A model generated the notes under the pieces. It made no database searches and was not told the DNA's origin. It saw nothing but the letters and a program-made list of their open reading frames with translations. Positions 9,246-17,158 of a stretch of DNA of 46,996 nt are shown here, one piece after another. The DNA lies in assembly GCA_937996235.1 (NCBI GenBank), contig CALKVK010000003.1, positions 1 through 46,996 of the forward strand, in the 5' to 3' direction. The stretch comes from an uncultured bacterium (GTDB lineage Bacteria; Planctomycetota; JAJSAM01; JAJVHW01). Each line of letters begins with the position of its first letter. Positions within the stretch are counted from its first letter, which is position 1. The translations under genes and the position numbers were made by a program.

Positions 9246-10183
9246 CGCGGCTCCCCGGAGAGTGCGGCCGCCGCGCGTGCCCGCAGCTCGGCGAGCTGCA
9301 GGTTCTCGGCCCTCTCCGCGCGACGGTCGGCGTCGAGGATCGTCGTGTCGAGGCTCGCGGTGATCGCCTGCGCGACGAGTCGCTCGAGGTCCGCCGGCGG
9401 AACGGCATCGAGCTCCACCGCCATCGCGTCGTCATAGCCCTGCTCTCGCAGCCACGCGCGGTACGGCGCGGCGCGGGAGTCCGACACCTTCAGCGCTTCC
9501 ACGCTGTAGGGCAGGTGCCACGCGACGACCTGATCGGGAGTCAGCGCGCAGCGCAGCGCCTCGAACTCCTGCGCGACGTGCATCTCCTCGCGCAGCGTCC
9601 GGAGCATGGCCGGGAGCATCGCCCAGCCCGACGGGTCGAGGTCGCCGAAGTAGAGCATCCGCGTCGCGACGTGTCCCAGCCGGGCGTTGCGCTGGATGCG
9701 CTGGTGCAGCGCGTTCAGGAACGAGACCGAGACGAAGCCGCGCGCGACGACGACCGGCACGCAGAGCTCGAGCGCCGCGCGGTGCGCGACCTGCGCGAGC
9801 GCGTCCTTCTCGATCCAGACCTCGACCGCGTAGGGCTGGCGAGCCAGCAGGTCGCGCCGGTAGCCGAGCAGAAGCTGACTCCGCTCGTCATCGACGAAGC
9901 TCGCGGCGTCGAGCCATCCGCTCGACTCCAGGCAGCGGCGACCGCGGTCCTCGATCGAGTCCCACGGCACCAGACCGTCGAGCCGCGCGTGGGTCAGGAC
10001 GCGCGAGAGCTTCTTGTACGCGCAGTCCCGGTTCTCGATCACCTGCCCGGCGACGAGCCGGTAGTAGACCTGTCGCAGCGTGAGCGGCCACCACGACTCC
10101 AGCTCCTCGATGATCGCGAGGATCGGCCGCAGGTACGCGCGCTTGGCGGGCGTCCAGGCTCCGCGCCGCCGTGCCGCGCTCAT
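9242..10183 (-). CDS. Orphan Spo11/topoisomerase VI A-subunit-like protein
   Basis: This 313-aa protein has the two parts of a Spo11/TopoVI-A core. A winged-helix domain carries the catalytic-tyrosine motif LTLRQVYYRLVAG (Y40/Y41). A TOPRIM domain carries E125 (VWIEKDAL) and the DxD acid pair D181/D183 (YFGDLDPSGW). Topo VI and VIII also need a GHKL ATPase B subunit. None is encoded nearby, so this belongs with the stand-alone 'mini-A' type proteins of mobile elements. It could make protein-linked breaks for replication initiation, recombination or resolution. It overlaps the primase-helicase gene by 4 bp. Confidence 0.88.
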   Translation of the reverse strand: MSAARRRGAWTPAKRAYLRPILAIIEELESWWPLTLRQVYYRLVAGQVIENRDCAYKKLSRVLTHARLDGLVPWDSIEDRGRRCLESSGWLDAASFVDDERSQLLLGYRRDLLARQPYAVEVWIEKDALAQVAHRAALELCVPVVVARGFVSVSFLNALHQRIQRNARLGHVATRMLYFGDLDPSGWAMLPAMLRTLREEMHVAQEFEALRCALTPDQVVAWHLPYSVEALKVSDSRAAPYRAWLREQGYDDAMAVELDAVPPADLERLVAQAITASLDTTILDADRRAERAENLQLAELRARAAAALSGEPR

Positions 10184-13062
10184 CGCGACGCCCTCAGCGC
10201 ACGGACGTCGTCCGCCGCGTCACGTTCGGCCACCGCCCGCGCCGCGCCGCCGTCGAACTCGCGGATCGCGGCCCGCTCCTCGTACGCGTACGCCAGCGCG
10301 CTCGGATCCTCCGGCTCCGATGTCGGCCGTGTCGGGTGCTCCGAAGCGACCCGACACGCGAAATCGCCCTGGGATGCAGCAACGGTGCGGTGGTTGTCGG
10401 ATTTGTCGGCTTTGTCAGGTGGAGAAGAGATCCCCCGTGAGGGAGGGTGCGTAGTCGTGTCGAAGAGGGTGCGCGGGATTCCCCCTTCCTTCCGTGGATG
10501 TCCCGCTGTGGATCCGACATCTCCGACAAAACCGACAGCGGCCGTGGCCGGCTCCGCAGCCTCCTTGCCGACGCCGAGGACTCCGGCGCGCACGTGCAGC
10601 ACCGTGCGCTGCCGGCCTTCGAGCGTGCGCCGCACGCAGTGCGTCCGTCGCGCCTCATCCGTCGACGCGACGAGACCGGCGCCGACCAGCCGCTTCTGCA
10701 ACGTCGACCGCGAGACGCCGAGCGGCGCCTGACCCGCGAGCCGCTCGACCGCGGCGTACGCGGCCTCCATGTCGAGGTACACGTCCTCGCCGTCGATCCA
10801 GCCGACGCGTTCGCCGTACGCCCGGACGCGGGTTTCGTCGCCGTGCGGCTCGATGCGCCAGCCCCACCGCTCGGGCGCCGGCGGCACACCTCCGCTGCGG
10901 TCCGCGAGGTGGGCGCGCCCGGAGCTCAGCGTCGAACTGAGCAGCTCGATGAAGCGATGAGCCGGATCGCTGGTCGGCTGCTCGCGGGCGTGCGACCGAG
11001 CGGCGTCGTCGAGCGCCGCGCCCGCGGTGCGGCGCAGGTCCGTGTGCTCGGAAGCGTCCACGAGGCCCTGCTCCGCCACGAACTGCAACAGGATCTCGAC
11101 GCCGAGCAGGATCTGGGCCGCGTTGCGCGGCGTACGTCGATGCGCGCCCTCCAGTTCGGTGTGCGCGCAGAGGGCCTCGAGGCGCTCCGGCAGATCGGCT
11201 CGCAACTCGGTCAGGCGCGCCGCGCACCAGGCAAGGAACGCGCCGAGGAAGAGCTCGTAGTCGCCTGCCGCGGCATCGCGCTGACACTCCGAGAGGCGAT
11301 CGACGTCCACGTCGCCGCGCGCCACGTGGAGCACGAGGAGCCGCGCCTGCAGGCTCTGCCCCGCCGGAACCTCCTCGCCGGTGCTGAGGATGCCGCCGCG
11401 CGGGTAGTAGATGACGCGCAGCGAGGCGTCGGCGCTCATCCGGCCGCGGCCCGCCTGGTTCCCCTGCGCTCGCAGCAGGCGCTCGGCGTCGCGGTGCGCG
11501 CGCTGCACGTCCGTGTGCGAGCCGCGCGGCACGAAGTCGTCCACGACGAGCAGCGCGTCCTTGGCGTGGAACGCGAGGCGTTCGAGCGCGTTGGCCGTGC
11601 TCGCCCACGCCGCCGGAAGGGCTCGCGCCGACATCGCTCGCCCGAAGAACTGCTGGGCCAGCGCAGCGAGCTCCGACTTGAACACGCCGCTCTCACCCTC
11701 GAGGTGCACGGCGCAGTCGATGCCGCCGAGACTCGTCCGCGCGAGGAAGCCGAGCAGTGTGTAGGTCACGCGAGCCGGCGCGACAGCCAGGAAGCGCCGG
11801 ACCGCGGCCCAGCCGGTCGCAAGGGACCATGCCTCCCCCGGAGCGCGGAACGCGTACCGGCCGAGTTGCTGCGGGAGGTCGACCTCGACCTCGCAGCCTT
11901 GTCCGTCCGCCGTGAGCGCGCCCTCGGCGTGGAGGTAGACCCAGCGCCCGTCGACCTCGCGCCAGCCGGTGTGCACGAGGAGTCGCCGGGTCGGCGGGAC
12001 GCCGGAGAGTTCCTGGATCGCGACGCGGGCGTGTTCGCGCAGCGTGCGGCCGCCGGGGACGATCCAGCACGTGGCCGCGACGCGCTCGATGGGCCAGTCC
12101 ATCTTCGAGAACTCGGAGGCCGAGAGTCGGAAGCGCGCGGTTCGCTCGGCGTACACGGCCTCGATGTCGAGGAGCCGGTGCTCCGACGCTCCGTCGTCCT
12201 CGATCACCTCCGCGCAGATGCGTGCGGTGAAGTTGGTCAGCCGCACCGGATCCGAGTCGGCGTCCTCGTTTGGACGTCGGCGCCACAGCGAGCCCGCACG
12301 GGCGAAGTAGGCCGGCGCCGCGGTCGCGGCGTGCAGTCCGCCGCGCGACCTCTGCGTCGCGAGGGCTTCGAGTGAAGCGACGTCGTGCCCGGCCGCGAGG
12401 TAGTCGTCGACGCCGAGCTTCGCGCCGCCCGGTTCGCTCGGGAGCTGAACGACCTGGACCTGTGCGCCGCGCGATTCGAGGAGCCCGCGAAGCCGACGCA
12501 GCGCGCGGGCGACCTCGGGCTTGGTGGCGGCATCGGAGTCGAACGCGAGCAGCACGCGCCGGCCGTTCCAGGCGACGTGTTCGAAGTCGGCGAGCACCGT
12601 CTTGCCGCCCTGTGCGTTGGTGCCGCGCCAGTTCCAGACGCCGAGAAGGCCGATGGCGTCGCAGCCGTGCGAGAGCAGCGCATCGACCTTCTTGGCGCCC
12701 TCCGTGATCCAGAGCGTGCTCGTCGGGTCGCCGAGGCGCGCGCGCACGCGCGACGGGACGTCCACGACCATGCGCGAGCCCGCGCGCGTCTCGTACTTGA
12801 TGAACTTCCCCTCGCGCCGAGCCGGGCGCGGCTCGTCGGGCCGCACCTGGTGGGTCGCGATCTCGCCGTGGACGTCACGGATCGGGACGAGGAGTGCCGG
12901 TACGCGGCGCTGCGCGGGCTTGAAGCCGAGCGCCGCGAGTTCCGCGGGGTCCTGCACGGTGCGGTACCCGCGCTCGACCGCCACGTCGGAGCGGATGGCC
13001 GACGCACGGAGCATGGCCGCGTGATGCGGCGCGAGATGCGGCCACGGCGCCCGCGTGCTCAC
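10180..13062 (-). CDS. Replication protein: DUF3854 TOPRIM-like primase fused to DUF927-like ATPase
   Basis: The 960-aa protein probably initiates element replication. The N-terminal ~270 residues match DUF3854 (LAALGF, LLVPIRDVHGEI, LWITEGAKKVDALLSHG, VLLAFDSDAATKPEV, KLGVDDYLA), a TOPRIM-type fold. The central part carries an ATPase core with a Walker A variant GESGVFKSEL and a Walker B ALLVVDDF, as in DUF927 phage and plasmid helicases. GTG 13062 overlaps the HTH gene stop (GTGA). The open frame reaches 13305, but that stretch is occupied by the HTH gene in another frame. The C-terminal ~150 residues are likely a DNA-binding tail. Confidence 0.85.
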   Translation of the reverse strand: MSTRAPWPHLAPHHAAMLRASAIRSDVAVERGYRTVQDPAELAALGFKPAQRRVPALLVPIRDVHGEIATHQVRPDEPRPARREGKFIKYETRAGSRMVVDVPSRVRARLGDPTSTLWITEGAKKVDALLSHGCDAIGLLGVWNWRGTNAQGGKTVLADFEHVAWNGRRVLLAFDSDAATKPEVARALRRLRGLLESRGAQVQVVQLPSEPGGAKLGVDDYLAAGHDVASLEALATQRSRGGLHAATAAPAYFARAGSLWRRRPNEDADSDPVRLTNFTARICAEVIEDDGASEHRLLDIEAVYAERTARFRLSASEFSKMDWPIERVAATCWIVPGGRTLREHARVAIQELSGVPPTRRLLVHTGWREVDGRWVYLHAEGALTADGQGCEVEVDLPQQLGRYAFRAPGEAWSLATGWAAVRRFLAVAPARVTYTLLGFLARTSLGGIDCAVHLEGESGVFKSELAALAQQFFGRAMSARALPAAWASTANALERLAFHAKDALLVVDDFVPRGSHTDVQRAHRDAERLLRAQGNQAGRGRMSADASLRVIYYPRGGILSTGEEVPAGQSLQARLLVLHVARGDVDVDRLSECQRDAAAGDYELFLGAFLAWCAARLTELRADLPERLEALCAHTELEGAHRRTPRNAAQILLGVEILLQFVAEQGLVDASEHTDLRRTAGAALDDAARSHAREQPTSDPAHRFIELLSSTLSSGRAHLADRSGGVPPAPERWGWRIEPHGDETRVRAYGERVGWIDGEDVYLDMEAAYAAVERLAGQAPLGVSRSTLQKRLVGAGLVASTDEARRTHCVRRTLEGRQRTVLHVRAGVLGVGKEAAEPATAAVGFVGDVGSTAGHPRKEGGIPRTLFDTTTHPPSRGISSPPDKADKSDNHRTVAASQGDFACRVASEHPTRPTSEPEDPSALAYAYEERAAIREFDGGAARAVAERDAADDVRALRASR

Positions 13063-13286
13063 GACTGCGGCCCCTGCGCGACTCGCACCGACCGTGCTCG
13101 GTGCGCCGCCACGGCCGACGCGCACGCACGTACCTGCTCCTCGGTCCACACGCGCCTGCCGCCGACGAGGGTCGGGCGCGGAACCTCGCCGCGGCGCACG
13201 AGGTAGTGGAGCAAGCCCTCGGTGCAGCCAAGGAGAAGCGCGACCCTGCGGGTGCCGAGCAGTGCTACGGAGGTCGCCGCGTCCAT
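13059..13286 (-). CDS. Small HTH regulator heading the replication-integration cassette
   Basis: This 75-aa protein has a MerR/excisionase-like HTH (TRRVALLLGCTEGLLHYLV, VPRPTLVGGRRVWTEEQV). It is the first gene of the eight-gene minus-strand cassette. Its ATG lies inside a near-perfect 23-bp palindrome (13284-13306), so autoregulation by occupancy of its own start region is a natural inference. No Shine-Dalgarno is apparent upstream, which would suit leaderless or coupled translation. Confidence 0.8.
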   Translation of the reverse strand: MDAATSVALLGTRRVALLLGCTEGLLHYLVRRGEVPRPTLVGGRRVWTEEQVRACASAVAAHRARSVRVAQGPQS

Positions 13287-13306
13287 GACGCCATCGTGGC
13301 GTCATG
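13284..13306. promoter_or_regulatory. 10-bp-arm palindrome over the first start codon of the cassette
   Basis: The arms are CATGACGCCA and TGGCGTCATG around a 3-nt centre and match perfectly. The HTH gene's ATG is part of the right-hand arm as read on the minus strand. The dyad is suitable for a small HTH dimer. The alternative is a hairpin that ends or attenuates transcription from the hypothetical gene 45 bp upstream. Confidence 0.75.
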
Positions 13307-13331
13307 ATCGGCGAGGGTGCAGGCGGTCATC

Positions 13332-14222
13332 TCAGCGACGGTTGGAAGTACGCAGTCCCTTCCGTCTACGTCGCGGCGGTGCGTCGAGTTCCTCCACGCG
13401 GTAGGGCCGCAGCGGATCGGTCACGATGGCATCCCGGATCTCGTCGAACAGCGACCGCAGCTGCCGCTGCATGCTGACCAACGCGGGGTCGCGGGACCTC
13501 CGGCGTCTCTCGCCCTCGGGGTCGAGTTCGCCGCGCGCGAGGTCGGTGATCCGCTCCCCCTGCTCGTGGCGATCGAACAGCTCGATGGCGCGCTCAGGTG
13601 CACGCACACCCCAGATCGGGGAGCCGCCGCGGCGACTGGTCGCCCTCACGTCGCATCTCCGGCGGAGTACGCGCAGTGCGCGACAGACGTCCTCGTCCGT
13701 CGCCCGCAGGTCCACGGCCAGGTAGACCATCGGATCGCCAGGCGCTGCCGCAACGCGCGGGACGCCTGGGTAGAACCGATCGGCGCCCGCACGGACCGGC
13801 ACCCAGAGCGAGTCCTGTCCGAACGGAAGCAAGCGGGCGGCCATCGGTGGTGGCGGCTCGAGCCACCGCATCAGGGCGCGCGCCGTCTCGCTCGCGCCGG
13901 TTGGCGGATCGCCTCGCCGCGGTTCCGGGTACGGGAACGGGCGATCCCAGTGCCACCACGCCTGCGACTGGTGGTACGGGAACGCGAACCGAAACGTCTT
14001 CGGATCACGATTGCGCCGTCGGCGGAGCAGCTCCCACGCGAACCAGCTCGTCGCGTAGGACCAGCGCGGCGACCACGGTGCGCCGGCGAGTTCCGAATCG
14101 ACCGCGTTCAGCCAGTCCGAGCCGATGTCGAGTCGCAGGCGGAGGCGCGTTCCTGGGCGCGGCCGCGCCGGTCCGCCGTGAATGCACATGTCCGGTCGAT
14201 CGTTGAACAGCGTCGCGCTCAC
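13332..14222 (-). CDS. Hypothetical protein upstream of the cassette
   Basis: This 296-aa basic protein belongs to no family I recognise. It is rich in Arg and Trp (SQAWWHWDRPFPYPEPRRG, WSYATSWFAWELLRRRRNRD) and ends with a highly basic tail. Its C-terminal third (ERAIELFDRHEQGERITDLA, LVSMQRQLRSLFDEIRD) is helical. GTG 14222 follows a GGAGGTGG Shine-Dalgarno at good spacing. It ends 45 bp before the HTH gene in the same direction, so it may be co-transcribed with the replication cassette, and it diverges from the serine recombinase. Confidence 0.65.
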   Translation of the reverse strand: MSATLFNDRPDMCIHGGPARPRPGTRLRLRLDIGSDWLNAVDSELAGAPWSPRWSYATSWFAWELLRRRRNRDPKTFRFAFPYHQSQAWWHWDRPFPYPEPRRGDPPTGASETARALMRWLEPPPPMAARLLPFGQDSLWVPVRAGADRFYPGVPRVAAAPGDPMVYLAVDLRATDEDVCRALRVLRRRCDVRATSRRGGSPIWGVRAPERAIELFDRHEQGERITDLARGELDPEGERRRRSRDPALVSMQRQLRSLFDEIRDAIVTDPLRPYRVEELDAPPRRRRKGLRTSNRR

Positions 14223-14412
14223 GAGCCACCTCCGCGTCTGTGCCGAACCGTCGCGTGCCCATCGAGCTCCATCGCAGAGGATGACGGGAGTGACGGACAC
14301 TCGCCGCCGGGACTCGTCCACAAGCGCCGATGCCGCGCCCGGCATGCCACCCCGTTTCCACCCGCCCCCGGGGTCGCGCGTAGGCGCGCGTGCGCGATCA
14401 GGAAGAAGGTCC

Positions 14413-14511
14413 GCGCACAAATCCCCCCGGCCCGCGGCGCGTCACGACCCGCGCCGGTGCGCCATCACGGCGCGACACTCCTGCTGCGCAGGAAACGGTT
14501 GATTTGTGCGC
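14413..14511. promoter_or_regulatory. Perfect 11-bp inverted repeat before the serine recombinase (candidate crossover or operator site)
   Basis: GCGCACAAATC at 14413-14423 and its exact reverse complement GATTTGTGCGC at 14501-14511 are separated by 77 bp. Both copies hold an AT core that stands out in this GC-rich sequence. They lie in the ~310-bp divergent intergenic region directly before the recombinase start. Small serine recombinases act at paired subsites upstream of their own gene, so this is a candidate res or regulatory site. Confidence 0.6.
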
Positions 14512-14532
14512 ACCCCGAGCGAACGTCCGTCC

Positions 14533-15162
14533 ATGCACCGCGCCGTCGCCCTGCTCCGCGCGAGCACCGAGCACCAGGATCTCGACCACCAGCGCCGCGC
14601 CGCGCTCGCCTGGGCGGCCGGCCAGGACCCCCCGGTCGCACTCAGCTTCCGTGAGGAGCCCGCCACGAGCGGCGCCGCGTCCGCGCGACCGGTCCTCGAC
14701 GCGCTTCTCGCGGACGCGCGTGCGCGACGCTTCGACGTGCTGGTCGTCGGTGCCCTCGATCGTCTCGGACGCGACGTCGTGCGCGTCGTGACCGCGCTGG
14801 ACGCGCTCCACGGCGCGGGCGTCCGCGTGGTGTCGCTGCGCGAGGGGCTCGACTTCGGGGGACCGATGGGGCGGGCGCTGGCGGCGCTTCTCGCGGCGTT
14901 TGCGGAGCTCGAGCGGGCCGCCATCCGGGACCGCGTGCGCAGCGGTCTGCGCGCGGCGCGGGCGCGCGGGACGCGGCTCGGCAGGCCCGGGCTCCTCTGG
15001 CGCGACGAGGAACTGGAGGAGGTGCGGCGACTCCGGCGCGAAGGCGTATCGATCCGCCGCATCGCCCGCGAGGAGCGCGTGCGGGTGTTCCGGCGCGACG
15101 GGCGGGCCGTGGCGCCGAGCGAGGCCGCGATCCGGGCCGCCCTCCGCCGCGCCGCCGGCTGA
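14533..15162 (+). CDS. Serine recombinase of the resolvase/invertase family
   Basis: This 209-aa protein has the small serine recombinase architecture. A catalytic N-domain contains the active serine in LLRASTEHQDLDHQ, a later DVLVVGALDRLGRD motif and the E-helix region LAALLAAFAELERAAIRDRV. A C-terminal HTH contains RLGRPGLL and EGVSIRRIARE. The size fits resolvases and invertases rather than large serine integrases. ATG 14533 gives the usual short lead before the first strand; GTG 14506, inside the inverted repeat, is an alternative. The neighbour on the other strand is divergent. Confidence 0.92.
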   Translation: MHRAVALLRASTEHQDLDHQRRAALAWAAGQDPPVALSFREEPATSGAASARPVLDALLADARARRFDVLVVGALDRLGRDVVRVVTALDALHGAGVRVVSLREGLDFGGPMGRALAALLAAFAELERAAIRDRVRSGLRAARARGTRLGRPGLLWRDEELEEVRRLRREGVSIRRIAREERVRVFRRDGRAVAPSEAAIRAALRRAAG

Positions 15163-15181
15163 CGCGACAGCGGGGCGGACA

Positions 15182-15228
15182 GGCGCCCAGGAGGGCGCCG
15201 CACGAGGGGGAGGGGACCACCGGTCCCC
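15182..15228 (+). terminator. Two tandem GC-rich hairpins after the serine recombinase
   Basis: GGCGCCC-AGGA-GGGCGCC (15182-15199) and GGGGACC-ACC-GGTCCCC (15212-15228) are perfect 7-bp stems 20-66 bp after the stop codon. Neither has a T-tract. They are probable transcript ends. Confidence 0.5.
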
Positions 15229-15375
15229 GTTGAGGTAGGCCCAGGCGCCTCGGATGCACCCGCCCCCCTCTCTCCATCCGCCGCCCGTTTCCGCCCGGGC
15301 CAGCTGCCCTCGCTCCTCGCGCGCGCGACGTCGAGGGGACGCGCCGACCGGGTCGAGACAGGCACGTGACCGGTT

Positions 15376-15630
15376 CTACGGCTGCCCGCCGAAGAACTCG
15401 TCCGTGCTTCGGTACACGCGCTCGACCGACTCGCGCCACACGGGCACGGCGCGCAGCATCTCAGCCGCCTCTCTCGATCCGACTCCAGTGAGTTCACGAA
15501 GGGCCTTCAACACTTCTAGGGCGTTGACTTGCTCACCCTTGAGCTCTGTCAGCGCATCGCTCATCGACACGCCCTGCGCAACTCGGGCTCGGAGAACTGG
15601 GGCAAGGTCGCGAAAGCGTCCGGGGCTCAT
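15376..15630 (-). CDS. Small protein with ribosomal L7/L12 C-terminal-like motif
   Basis: This 84-aa protein has a clear Shine-Dalgarno (GGGAGG) before ATG 15630. The central stretch LEVLKALRELTGVGSREAAE followed by MLRAVPVW resembles the helix-turn of the L7/L12 C-terminal domain (the KALREXTGLGLXEAK pattern). Proteins with this motif outside ribosomes are known in accessory regions, but I do not know a function. It may belong with the toxin/immunity-like genes just upstream on the same strand. Confidence 0.6.
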   Translation of the reverse strand: MSPGRFRDLAPVLRARVAQGVSMSDALTELKGEQVNALEVLKALRELTGVGSREAAEMLRAVPVWRESVERVYRSTDEFFGGQP

Positions 15631-15941
15631 CGGTCCTCCCGAGGATAGGGCTCGCTCATCGTTTCACCTCGACGTCCGTACGCGCATCCGGTCCGGGCGC
15701 CCTCGAACGTGACGCCGTCGAGCCCGCGCTGCGTCGCCGAGTAACCGGAACGCGGATCTCGGACTGCCTCGCCGGGTCGGTCTTCGTCGAGCGGATACTC
15801 ACGGTGTGCGAGAGCCTGCGGGCGCAGCGGCTGTCGATCCTCGACTTCGTCGCCGCGGTGCTGCGCGACGATGGCCGGGGCCTTGCCCGGCCATCGCTGC
15901 TTCCCTCGGCGTAGAGCATACGAAGACGTCGAGCCGAGCAT
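15627..15941 (-). CDS. Weak open frame, possible decayed accessory gene
   Basis: This 104-aa frame overlaps the following gene's start by 4 bp (ATGA), which is the main argument for it. The sequence is rich in Arg/Asp/Pro with no recognised domain (HREYPLDEDRPGE, GLDGVTFEGARTG). It has no obvious ribosome binding site. It may be a fragment or chance. Confidence 0.25.
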   Translation of the reverse strand: MLGSTSSYALRRGKQRWPGKAPAIVAQHRGDEVEDRQPLRPQALAHREYPLDEDRPGEAVRDPRSGYSATQRGLDGVTFEGARTGCAYGRRGETMSEPYPREDR

Positions 15942-16201
15942 CATTGGGGTGGAGAGATCGGTCCAGCCCGTCCAGCGCCGCCCGCGGCGTCGATCGGAGG
16001 TCGTGTCCAACCGGAAGGCCAGTCTTCGACGTCCATCACCTTCCGACCGTCAACGAAGAGCGTGTAGAGCGGCTCATCAGGGAAGTCGTTGACCCGAAGG
16101 ACCCACCTCTGCTCGCCGACCCGCGCCGCCAGCGGGAAGTTCGCGTCGGCCGTCCGCTGCCACGTCACTCGCTGTGTCGTCGGGCTGGGATTGGTCGCCA
16201 T
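15941..16201 (-). CDS. Small immunity-like protein
   Basis: This 86-aa protein has a credible coding pattern in its first 62 residues: alternating strands VTWQRTADANFPLAARV, QRWVLRVNDFPDEPLYTLFV and DGRKVMDVEDWPSGW. This compact acidic beta fold is typical of small immunity proteins. The last 20 residues are low-complexity, suggesting a frayed 3' end. It starts 3 bp after the stop of the toxin-tip-like gene on the same strand, the usual toxin-then-immunity order. Confidence 0.5.
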   Translation of the reverse strand: MATNPSPTTQRVTWQRTADANFPLAARVGEQRWVLRVNDFPDEPLYTLFVDGRKVMDVEDWPSGWTRPPIDAAGGAGRAGPISPPQ

Positions 16202-16204
16202 CCG

Positions 16205-16537
16205 TCACTCGCCTCCTAGAGCACGTCGGTTGATCTCGGGATTGGAGCGCTGCGCGGCCTTGACGATCTCCTCGTAGACCTCGTCGCCCTTGAAGCCCTT
16301 CGCCTCGTACTTCGCCTTGCGCTCGTCGAAGGTCAGGTCGCGATGGTTGTTCGCCTTCCGCCACGCATCAAGCTCAGCCCGATCCGCCGGCGTCATCGCG
16401 TCTCTGGCCGCCGCTTTGGCCTCATCTCGAAGCCGGTTCGCTTCCCGCGCACGCCACTCGGCCGATCGCCCCTCGCGTACCCATTGCTCGTTCTTGGCGC
16501 CGATGGACTCCTGGTCAGCGTGGTAGCCGCGTCTCAC
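16205..16537 (-). CDS. Orphan polymorphic-toxin-tip-like protein
   Basis: This charged helical protein of about 110 aa (RRGYHADQESIGAKNEQW, RADRAELDAWRK-type helices, FKGDEVYEEIVKAAQ, SNPEINRRAL) resembles the C-terminal tips of polymorphic toxins detached from their carrier. I cannot name the toxin class. The frame stays open upstream (GKWARGEFAGKRSGRGEPG...), so the start is uncertain; GTG 16537 is the first that excludes low-complexity. It is followed at once by the small immunity-like gene. It may be a cassette left after loss of an Rhs or other carrier. Confidence 0.45.
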   Translation of the reverse strand: MRRGYHADQESIGAKNEQWVREGRSAEWRAREANRLRDEAKAAARDAMTPADRAELDAWRKANNHRDLTFDERKAKYEAKGFKGDEVYEEIVKAAQRSNPEINRRALGGE

Positions 16538-16653
16538 CTCGCCGGCTGGTCGCCCACCCTCCGCTCCGGGCTCGCCCCGACCTGAACGCTTACCCGCGAA
16601 CTCACCCCGGGCCCACTTGCCCGTCCGCGCCCGTCCCCTACGATTCAGGCGCC

Positions 16654-17151
16654 ATGCAGCCCCCGGTCCTCTCCGCCTCCGAACAGCGCCTGCCCCGTCC
16701 CCGGCGCAAGGCGACGCACATGGACGTCCGCCGCGTCGAGGAGTTCGCACGTCGGGTCGCCGCCGGCGAGGAGGAACTCGACGCCTTCTGGTCCGTGGCG
16801 AGCGACCCGCAGTACGGCCTCTCGCGGTTCCGCGGCAGCACCGAGCGTCCGCCCCCCGAGGTGCTGCGTCGGAAGCTCTCGGCGCTCCTCGAGCGCGGCG
16901 CCCCCGAGGCCGTTGCGGCGGCGCGGGATCTGGCCCTCGTGCGGCTCGCACGGCTGAGCGACGACGCACTCGCGGCGGTCGTCGAGGTTCTGACCGGCGA
17001 GTGCTCGGACGCCCGGGCGGCCCGGGCCCGGCTCGACGCGGCGAAGACCGTGCTCGGCTCCCTCGGGATCGGGGAGCGGGCGAGTCTCACGATCGCGACC
17101 CAGGTCAACGTCGCGCCGTCCGGACCGCGCGGCGTGCCGGACGGGGCATAG
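16654..17151 (+). CDS. Probable phage terminase small-subunit-like protein
   Basis: This 165-aa helical protein is not assigned by an obvious catalytic motif. The C-terminal pattern (ARARLDAAKTVLGSLGIGER, then SLTIATQVNV) matches the ends of many terminase small subunits: a helix of the aaxxxLxxlGL type followed by a strand for large-subunit contact. TerS recognises phage DNA for packaging. It lies tail-to-tail with an intact terL, 7 bp between stops, which is an unusual arrangement. ATG 16654 is used; ATG 16720 would remove a basic leader. Confidence 0.5.
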   Translation: MQPPVLSASEQRLPRPRRKATHMDVRRVEEFARRVAAGEEELDAFWSVASDPQYGLSRFRGSTERPPPEVLRRKLSALLERGAPEAVAAARDLALVRLARLSDDALAAVVEVLTGECSDARAARARLDAAKTVLGSLGIGERASLTIATQVNVAPSGPRGVPDGA

Positions 17152-17158
17152 GCGTCGC

